Shown here one piece after another: positions 1-4,128 of a DNA stretch of 5,418 nucleotides. Both the position numbers and the translations under genes were made by a program. Source of the stretch: Dehalococcoidia bacterium (lineage in GTDB: Bacteria; Chloroflexota; Dehalococcoidia; Bin125); contig RKRS01000139.1 in NCBI GenBank assembly GCA_007571275.1, positions 1 to 5,418 on the forward strand. The letters are read 5' to 3'. How positions within the stretch are numbered: the stretch's first letter is position 1; every line of letters starts with the position of its first letter. The notes under the pieces are model-generated. The model had not been told where the DNA came from and did no database searches. It saw nothing but the letters and a program-made list of their open reading frames with translations.

Positions 1-497
1 GCCGCGGCGAAGCCCACGAGGTCGACCAGCGTCTTGACGCCGCCGTAGCCGTAGCCCAGGCCGAGCCGCGCGGCGGGCACCCCAAACTGACTGTCGTCGG
101 AGGCGATGCGCAGGTCGGCGCGCAGCGCGGTAAGCAGCCCGCCGCCCATGCAGTAGCCCTGAATCATGGCGATGATCGGCTTGTCGAGCTCGCCGTAGGC
201 GCGACCCGCGGCGGCGCCGATTTCGTCGTACTTCCTGATCGTCTCCGGATCGGAGCGACGCGATTCGAACTCGGAGATGTCCGCACCCGAGACGAAGGCG
301 CGCTCGCCCGCGCCGGTCATCACCACCACGCGCACATCGGGGTCGTCGCGGAAGCTGTGCATGATGGTAGGGATCGCGGCGTTCATCGCCACGCCCATGG
401 CGTTGAGCTTCTCAGGGTTGTTGAAGACCATCCAGCCGATGCCATCCTCGGACCAGGCCAGCATTTTGTCGGTCTCAAGTCCGATCTGCTTCTTCAT
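1..497 (-). CDS. Crotonase (enoyl-CoA hydratase/isomerase) superfamily protein, 3' end cut by window
   Basis: The reading frame opens at ATG 497-495 and is still open at the window edge, giving 165 residues of an expected 255-270. An AGGAG at 509-505, 7 nt upstream, fixes the start. Crotonase hallmarks are in order: the N-terminal strand with NNPEKLNAM (26-34), the first oxyanion-hole segment GAGERAFVSGADI (62-74), the helix leading to KPIIAMIQGYCMGGG (106-120) with the second oxyanion-hole glycine, and FGVPAARLGLG (138-148). The fold binds acyl-CoA thioesters and stabilises an enolate. The residues matching the two catalytic glutamates of rat mitochondrial hydratase (Glu144 and Glu164) are Leu122 and Ala142, so a simple 2-enoyl-CoA hydratase activity is doubtful. 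Isomerase, hydrolase, decarboxylase or another crotonase chemistry is possible. It is the last visible gene of a minus-strand operon, 32 nt after the CoA-transferase. Family assignment is firm; substrate and reaction are unknown. Confidence 0.93.
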   Translation of the reverse strand, partial: MKKQIGLETDKMLAWSEDGIGWMVFNNPEKLNAMGVAMNAAIPTIMHSFRDDPDVRVVVMTGAGERAFVSGADISEFESRRSDPETIRKYDEIGAAAGRAYGELDKPIIAMIQGYCMGGGLLTALRADLRIASDDSQFGVPAARLGLGYGYGGVKTLVDLVGFAA

Positions 498-529
498 GGC
501 GGTTCTCCTGACTGACCGTGTCTGAGGCG

Positions 530-1717
530 CTAGATCACGCCGCGCTCGCGGAGGTCGGCGATGGCGTCGGCGTGGTAACCGAGTTCGGTCAGCACGGCGT
601 CGGTGTGCTCGCCGAGTTGCGGCGTGGGTAGTCTCATGCGTTCGGGCTGCGGGGTGCGGGTGAGGTTGATCGGCTGTCCGACGACGGTGATCTCGCCGCG
701 CTCGGGATGGGGCGCGGTGCGGGCGATGCCCAGGTGCTGCACCTGCTCGTCGGCGAACGTGCCGGGAATGTCATAGATCGGTCCGCAGGGGACGCCAGCC
801 TCATTGAGTCGCTGGATCCAGAACTCGGACGTGTTTGTGCGGGTGCGCTGGTTGATCGCCTCGTTGAGCGCGACGCGGTTCCTGGAGCGACGTGTCGAGG
901 TTGCATAGTCGGGATGGTCGATCAGCGCCTCGGCGTCGATGGCGCGACAGAGGCGCGTGTACATGACGCCGCCCGAGGCGGCGATGTTGATGTGTCCGTC
1001 CGACGTCTCGTAGACCCCGGTCGGCATCAGGGTGGGGTGATCGTTGCCGGCCTGCGGCGGAACTTCTCCATCAATCGTCCAGCGCGTGGCCTGGAGATCG
1101 AGCATGGCGATCTGCGCCTCCAGCAGGGACGTATGCACCCACTGTCCCTGCCCCGACCGCTCGCGCTCAAGCAGCGCAATCAGAATGGCCTGGGCGAGGA
1201 AGTTGCCGGCGGTGAGGTCGGCGATCGGGATGCCGACGCGGACGGGTCCATCGCCGGGCAGTCCATTGACTGACATGATGCCGCCCAGCCCCTGCGCAAT
1301 CTGGTCGACGCCCGCGCGCCAGGCGTAGGGGCCGTCCTGACCGAAGCCGGAGATGCTGCCGTAGACGATGCCCGGATTGCGAGCGCGACAGGCTTCGTAG
1401 TCGATGCCCAGGCGCCGCTTGACGTCGGCGCGGTAGTTCTCGACCACGACATCGGCGCGTTCGACCAGGGTCAGGAAGATCTCGACAGCCTCGGGTTCCT
1501 TGAGGTTGAGGGTGAGCGAGCGCTTGTTGCGGTGCAGGTTGAGGAAGTCGGAGGATTCGCGAGCGCCGGTAACGCCTTCTGCCTGTCCCGGGACAGCAGG
1601 CTGCTCCACCTTGAGCACGTCCGCGCCCCAGTCGCCCAGCTGTCGCGTCGCGGTCGGCCCAGCCCGCGCGCGGGTGAGATCGAGGACGAAGAGATGGTCG
1701 AGGGGCAGGTAGGTCAT
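530..1717 (-). CDS. CaiB/BaiF (class III) CoA-transferase
   Basis: This is a complete 395-residue protein, the usual length for family III CoA-transferases (formyl-CoA transferase, CaiB, BaiF). These enzymes move CoA between carboxylic acids through an aspartyl-CoA mixed anhydride and work as interlocked dimers in the cytoplasm. Visible landmarks are the N-terminal nucleotide-like fold (VLDLTRARAGPTATRQLGDW at 11-30, then GADVLKVEQP at 31-40), RNKRSLTLNLK (63-73), DVVVENYRADVKRRLGIDY (89-107), SGFGQDGPY (123-131), and RVGIPIADLTAG (160-171), where Asp167 matches the catalytic aspartate. A C-terminal NEAGVPCGPIYDI (305-317) is also typical. The start fits the family N-terminus, but no clear Shine-Dalgarno precedes it. 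The upstream gene stops only 10 nt before, which suggests translational coupling. Its neighbour on the 3' side is a crotonase, as often seen in acid-activation pathways. The substrate cannot be told from sequence. Confidence 0.95.
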   Translation of the reverse strand: MTYLPLDHLFVLDLTRARAGPTATRQLGDWGADVLKVEQPAVPGQAEGVTGARESSDFLNLHRNKRSLTLNLKEPEAVEIFLTLVERADVVVENYRADVKRRLGIDYEACRARNPGIVYGSISGFGQDGPYAWRAGVDQIAQGLGGIMSVNGLPGDGPVRVGIPIADLTAGNFLAQAILIALLERERSGQGQWVHTSLLEAQIAMLDLQATRWTIDGEVPPQAGNDHPTLMPTGVYETSDGHINIAASGGVMYTRLCRAIDAEALIDHPDYATSTRRSRNRVALNEAINQRTRTNTSEFWIQRLNEAGVPCGPIYDIPGTFADEQVQHLGIARTAPHPERGEITVVGQPINLTRTPQPERMRLPTPQLGEHTDAVLTELGYHADAIADLRERGVI

Positions 1718-1727
1718 GGCGCGACGA

Positions 1728-1772
1728 TCACACTGGGACAGCGATTGGAGCGGTCAGTTCGGACTGGTAGCG
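1728..1772 (-). repeat. RYQSELTAP repeat, copy A (C-terminus of the 196-residue protein)
   Basis: Fourteen codons plus TGA on the minus strand read RYQSELTAPIAVPV-stop. Copy B at 2927-2971 reads RYQSELTAPTRIPI-stop. Over 45 nt about 30 positions match; in the first 27 nt, 22 match and all five differences are third-codon positions. The segment ends 10 nt before the CoA-transferase start codon. Confidence 0.6.
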
Positions 1773-2318
1773 CGTTTCGACGTCGTCGCTGAGCAGGCCG
1801 GCGGCCGACCAATGCTCAAGCCGTTGAACAATACGAGCGTTGGCCTCGAGCCGGACACTCGCCGCGTTGTTGCGCAGGTCGAGCGCTTCGGGCAGGGGTT
1901 GGTCGATGCCTTGCTCGGATCGCTCGTGGATCGCGTGGTGATCATCGATGACGTCCAGAGGGAGGAACTCGTCCCCGGGCTCAGCCGTTGTCGTCCACAG
2001 CGTGTAGAGCGCATTGTGATTCCAGCTACAGGCCTCGCAGCGCCAGTCCTCGAAGAGACGGAAGGCGCGGTGCGCGCCCAGCTGGCTGGATCGCTCAACC
2101 CTCAGTGCCAGATCGACGATCTCGCTGGCGAAGGGGTCATGCTCGCCGGAGCCACTGCAACCGTGGGATTTCCAGACCAATCCATGGCTGGTGTAGAGCA
2201 ACGCCATTACCCGATGCAGTCGGTCGAGGTCAGGTCGCGGCGCGCGCCACTGGTCCTCGACTTCTTCCTGGATGCGGCGCAGATAGCGCAGCTCGTTGAG
2301 TGATTCCTGGCTTCGCAT
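1728..2318 (-). CDS. Unrecognised 196-residue protein, first gene of the CoA-transferase operon
   Basis: I do not recognise this protein. The chosen start is ATG 2318-2316, because an AAGGA lies 7 nt upstream (2330-2326). An upstream in-frame ATG at 2339 would add seven residues but has no ribosome site. The N-terminus looks helical and charged (SQESLNELRYLRRIQEEVED, 3-22). The middle is rich in Trp, His and Cys, with HGLVWKSHGCSG (45-56) and EDWRCEACSWNHN (90-102), the latter holding a single CxxC. One CxxC alone does not prove metal binding. There is no signal peptide or membrane segment. The last 14 residues start with RYQSELTAP and match a second minus-strand segment at 2971-2927, so the tail may come from a repeat rather than the ancestral protein. 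The gene lies 10 nt upstream of the CoA-transferase and is probably co-transcribed with it. Codon choice and the ribosome site favour this strand over the long antisense frame. Confidence 0.72.
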   Translation of the reverse strand: MRSQESLNELRYLRRIQEEVEDQWRAPRPDLDRLHRVMALLYTSHGLVWKSHGCSGSGEHDPFASEIVDLALRVERSSQLGAHRAFRLFEDWRCEACSWNHNALYTLWTTTAEPGDEFLPLDVIDDHHAIHERSEQGIDQPLPEALDLRNNAASVRLEANARIVQRLEHWSAAGLLSDDVETRYQSELTAPIAVPV

Positions 2319-2325
2319 GGGTCGA

Positions 2326-2330
2326 TCCTT
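2326..2330 (-). promoter_or_regulatory. Ribosome binding site deciding the start of the 196-residue protein
   Basis: The minus strand reads AAGGA here, with 7 nt to the ATG at 2318-2316. The upstream ATG at 2339 lacks such a site, so this site favours the shorter protein and leaves a free divergent spacer of about 83 nt to the plus-strand DUF4258-like gene. Confidence 0.55.
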
Positions 2331-2355
2331 GTTGGACATAGGTTATGGGGTGGAG

Positions 2356-2361
2356 GATAAA
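2356..2361 (+). promoter_or_regulatory. Weak candidate -10 (GATAAA) for the DUF4258/DUF2283 pair
   Basis: The divergent spacer 2319-2401 holds a GATAAA, 18 nt downstream of a TTGGAC at 2332-2337 that only loosely resembles a -35 box. A transcript from here would start near 2368 and give a leader of about 34 nt before ATG 2402. The match is poor and may be chance. I see no convincing operator palindrome in the spacer, although autoregulation would be expected if the pair were a toxin-antitoxin system. Confidence 0.2.
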
Positions 2362-2401
2362 GGGCACAGGCACGGAGGGCAGATACGATCTTCGACACGC
2401 C

Positions 2402-2638
2402 ATGCAACACATCGTCTACGAGGCTCACGCGCTGGAGCGAATGCAGGAACGAGGTATCTCCAAGGAGGAGGTGGTGGTGGAGACGATGAGTAATCCCGAT
2501 GATCAACGCCCTGCCCGACTCCGCCGTCAGCCGTGTACGAGCAGTCTGAGACGGTTCGGAAACCGCGTCTGCAAGGTCTACACCCGAACCAGTTCCGAGC
2601 CGCCGGTCGTTGCGACGGTGGCTTGGCACGGCGAATGA
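2402..2638 (+). CDS. DUF4258-like small protein (putative toxin-like partner)
   Basis: This is a 78-residue protein with the layout of the DUF4258 family. An N-terminal strand (QHIVYEAHALERM, 2-14) leads into the conserved His/Arg helix, HALERMQERGISKEEV (9-24), followed by a short acidic stretch ending in NPDD (30-33). The C-terminal half has strands around GNRVCKVYTR (53-62) and PPVVATVAW (67-75). DUF4258 proteins are small, of unestablished biochemistry, and are often compared with RelE/BrnT-type toxins. The start is uncertain. ATG 2402 fits the family N-terminus, but no ribosome site sits at the right distance: a GGAGGG at 2374-2379 is 22 nt away. An in-frame ATG at 2345 would add 19 residues without similarity to the family. 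The stop TGA (2636-2638) abuts the ribosome site of the next gene, so the two are co-translated. Family call from motif memory, not a search. Confidence 0.78.
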   Translation: MQHIVYEAHALERMQERGISKEEVVVETMSNPDDQRPARLRRQPCTSSLRRFGNRVCKVYTRTSSEPPVVATVAWHGE

Positions 2639-2643
2639 GGAGG
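2638..2643 (+). promoter_or_regulatory. Strong Shine-Dalgarno AGGAGG overlapping the upstream stop codon
   Basis: A perfect AGGAGG begins on the last base of the DUF4258-like stop codon and ends 6 nt before the DUF2283-like ATG. The second gene therefore has a consensus site while the first has none visible. That would favour higher output of the second protein, as expected for an antitoxin-like partner. Confidence 0.8.
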
Positions 2644-2649
2644 CAGACC

Positions 2650-2955
2650 ATGGCCACTTCCGTGAACCTCAATGACGTCGGCGACATCGTGTATGTGCGA
2701 CTCGCTCAGGGTGAAGTCGCTGAGACTCGTGCGTTTGGCGATGACCGACTCGTGGACGTCAACGCTGCAGGCGGCGTACTCGGCGCAGAGTTTATCTGTG
2801 CCGAGGGCAAGATCGATTTGCAGGGCATGCCCGAGCAAGATCGAATACGGGATGCGTTGCTGGCCTCTGCTTCTCAGGGCTTCCTGATGTTGAGTAATCC
2901 TCCGCACACCGACGACCAATCCATAATCAGATCGGAATCCGTGTCGGCGCAGTGA
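2650..2955 (+). CDS. DUF2283-like small protein (putative antitoxin-like partner)
   Basis: This 101-residue protein starts at ATG 2650, six nt after a consensus AGGAGG. Residues 4-50 fit the DUF2283 pattern: a strand with DVGDIVYVRLAQGEVAET (9-26), a turn, then DDRLVDVNAAGGVLGAEFIC (31-50), where the family has a valine-rich strand, Asp, Gly and a (V/L)G(I/A)E motif. Family members are usually shorter, about 50-80 residues. Here the tail from about residue 55 (MPEQDRIRDALLASASQGFL, 60-79, probably a helix, then a polar end) is longer than the core domain. The function of DUF2283 is not established. Genes of this type are, to my knowledge, frequently found beside DUF4258 genes, and the 11-nt spacing here supports a functional pair. 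A toxin-antitoxin role is inference. The end is convergent with the enoyl-CoA hydratase gene. Confidence 0.8.
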   Translation: MATSVNLNDVGDIVYVRLAQGEVAETRAFGDDRLVDVNAAGGVLGAEFICAEGKIDLQGMPEQDRIRDALLASASQGFLMLSNPPHTDDQSIIRSESVSAQ

Positions 2956-2971
2956 GTTCTGACTGGTAGCG
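2927..2971 (-). repeat. RYQSELTAP repeat, copy B (downstream of the hydratase stop)
   Basis: The same reading as copy A, ending at an in-frame TGA after the same number of codons. It begins 17 nt after the hydratase stop codon and overlaps the last 29 nt of the DUF2283-like gene on the other strand. Upstream of the shared CGCTACCAGTC the two copies do not resemble each other, so the shared element has a sharp edge there. A TGA lies four codons before the shared part, so any peptide from this copy alone would be under 20 residues. Confidence 0.55.
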
Positions 2972-2987
2972 GACGGCGCTCAATCAG
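2959..2987. terminator. Hairpin filling the convergent gap, possible bidirectional terminator
   Basis: The outer arms CTGACTG (2959-2965) and CAATCAG (2981-2987) pair except for one C/A mismatch, which becomes a G-U wobble in the minus-strand transcript. A two-base bulge follows, then AGCG (2968-2971) pairs with CGCT (2977-2980) around a five-base loop. The hairpin fills nearly the whole 33-nt gap between the DUF2283-like stop and the hydratase stop. There is no U-tract on either side, so efficient intrinsic termination is not assured. Confidence 0.4.
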
Positions 2988-2988
2988 C

Positions 2989-3777
2989 CTACTCGCCTTT
3001 GAACTCGGGTTTGCGGCCCTGTGCGAAGGCTCTTGGGCCTTCTTTCGAGTCGGCGGTCTGACCCACGATCCAACGCAGGCTGGCGCCGAAACGATTGGCC
3101 TGGTCGAGCGTCATGTCGGTCTGGGCGTTGATCAACTCTTTCATCGCGCGGACGGCGATCGGCGCGTAGCCGGCGACCTGAGCGGCCATCTCCTGCGCGG
3201 TTGGCAGCAACTCTTCCTGTGGCACGAGTCGGGAGATGATTCCCCACTGCAGCGCTTCTTCCATGCTCAGGCGGCGTCCCAAGTAGAGCATTTCGTTCGC
3301 GTACGCCTGGGGAATCGCGCGGGGCAGACGCATCGGACCACCGGCGAGCGGGAAGAAGCCAAGCGTGATCTCGGGCAGACCCAAGCGAGCGCGAGCATTC
3401 TCCGCGCCGATCCGCATGTCGCAGACCAGAGCAATCTCGAATCCGCCGCCGAGCGCGTGACCGTTGATCGCAGCGATGAGCGGTTTCCTGGCGTCGAACT
3501 CGTCGAAGCGCGGGCCGGGATTGGTCGGGAAGTGTCCGGCTGGGCCAGCCGAGGCGGCGGGGCCATCGCCCTGAGTCAGGTCAGCGCCCGCGCAGAAGGC
3601 GCGTTCACCCGCTCCGGTGATCACGGCGCTGCGAATCTCGTCGTTGTTGCGTACTTCGACCAATGCCTCGATCAGCTGCGAGCCGAGCGCGCTGTTGATC
3701 GTGTTCATCTTGTCAGGGCGGTTGAGCGTGATCGTGGCGACTCGTTCGGACACATCAAACAGGACTTCATCGGCCAT
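2989..3777 (-). CDS. Enoyl-CoA hydratase/isomerase family protein (complete, both catalytic Glu present)
   Basis: This is a complete 262-residue crotonase, the normal family length. The start is ATG 3777-3775 because AGAGGA (3792-3787) lies 9 nt upstream; a TTG at 3798 would add seven residues and run into that site. Landmarks are TLNRPDKMNTINSAL (17-31), the first oxyanion-hole segment GAGERAFCAGADL (55-67), a Gly/Pro-rich mobile loop (70-90), KPLIAAINGHALGGGFE (98-114) and RLGLPEITLGFFPLAGG (131-147). Glu114 and Glu136 match rat hydratase Glu144 and Glu164, so 2-enoyl-CoA hydration (beta-oxidation or a related acyl-CoA pathway, cytoplasmic) is plausible. The C-terminal trimerisation helices end in GPRAFAQGRKPEFKGE (247-262), as in the family. 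It is a single gene, convergent with the DUF2283-like gene and divergent from the amidase pair. The exact acyl substrate is not visible, and an isomerase role cannot be excluded. Confidence 0.95.
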   Translation of the reverse strand: MADEVLFDVSERVATITLNRPDKMNTINSALGSQLIEALVEVRNNDEIRSAVITGAGERAFCAGADLTQGDGPAASAGPAGHFPTNPGPRFDEFDARKPLIAAINGHALGGGFEIALVCDMRIGAENARARLGLPEITLGFFPLAGGPMRLPRAIPQAYANEMLYLGRRLSMEEALQWGIISRLVPQEELLPTAQEMAAQVAGYAPIAVRAMKELINAQTDMTLDQANRFGASLRWIVGQTADSKEGPRAFAQGRKPEFKGE

Positions 3778-3849
3778 GTCGTGGGATCCTCTCGGCAATG
3801 CGCGTGTAGTTCTCTCGTGACTCGTCTCGGGCAGAATAGGGGCACGTCC

Positions 3850-3855
3850 TATAAT
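3850..3855 (+). promoter_or_regulatory. Candidate -10 box TATAAT for the GatC-like/amidase operon
   Basis: A perfect TATAAT stands in the 123-nt divergent spacer (3778-3900), 45 nt before the ATG at 3901. A transcript would start near 3862. No good -35 box is seen 16-18 nt upstream and there is no TG extension, so strength is uncertain. On the opposite strand a TATTCT (3838-3833) could serve the hydratase gene, but it is a weak match. Confidence 0.45.
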
Positions 3856-3900
3856 CGCGCCCAGATTCAGCAGGGCGTTCTGAGACGAAGAGGAATGGGC

Positions 3901-4128
3901 ATGGGAGCAACACCACTGGAGGCGCTACGTTCGTTCGCCGAATCGCTGGGCGCATCGGCGTCGGAGCAGGAATTGGAGCGGGCGCTACCAATCGTGACGC
4001 GGACATTGAACAATGTGTTGCGCAGCGAGCCGCTCCCCGACTTGGGTGAAACGGAACCAGCGTTCGGACTGCGGTTCGATGTGGGCGACCTGCGTGGCGG
4101 AGAGGTAGTTGACGATGGAACATCGTGA
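3901..4128 (+). CDS. GatC/AtzG-like small amidase-associated protein
   Basis: This is a 75-residue protein directly upstream of an amidase. The start is the second of two close ATGs: AAGAGGA at 3888-3894 is 6 nt from ATG 3901 but touches ATG 3895. The N-terminal two thirds is helical (TPLEALRSFAESLGASASEQ, 4-23; ELERALPIVTRTLNNVLRSE, 24-43), followed by PLPDLGETEPAFGLRFDVGDL (44-64). This helix pair plus an 'acidic-EPAF' tail resembles GatC of the tRNA-dependent amidotransferase and AtzG, the small subunit that accompanies the amidase AtzE. Such subunits wrap around the amidase and stabilise it. Similarity is judged by shape and context rather than a diagnostic motif. The end overlaps the amidase start by 14 nt, a strong sign of translational coupling. 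No GatB gene is in view, so a true GatCAB complex is not supported here. The longer in-frame extension upstream covers the hydratase antisense strand and is discounted. Confidence 0.7.
   Translation: MGATPLEALRSFAESLGASASEQELERALPIVTRTLNNVLRSEPLPDLGETEPAFGLRFDVGDLRGGEVVDDGTS

Noticed and set aside
1716..2303. A 195-codon plus-strand reading frame opposite the unrecognised protein
   Set aside because: It has no ribosome site and overlaps the CoA-transferase start. The minus-strand gene has an AAGGA site, operon spacing and more natural amino-acid composition, so this looks like an antisense shadow.
2345..2401. Longer start (ATG 2345) for the DUF4258-like protein
   Set aside because: The extra 19 residues do not resemble the family N-terminus and no ribosome site precedes it. 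It remains possible, since ATG 2402 also lacks one.
2207..2629. A 140-codon minus-strand reading frame across the divergent spacer
   Set aside because: It overlaps the DUF4258-like gene antisense and the N-terminus of the 196-residue protein in another frame, with no family resemblance or ribosome site.
2693..2750. Three occurrences of GACTCG inside the DUF2283-like gene
   Set aside because: They are short, irregularly spaced and within coding sequence, so they are explained by chance and codon use.
3457..3900. In-frame upstream extension of the GatC-like protein
   Set aside because: It lies opposite the well-supported hydratase and crosses the likely promoter. The AAGAGGA site places the start at 3901.
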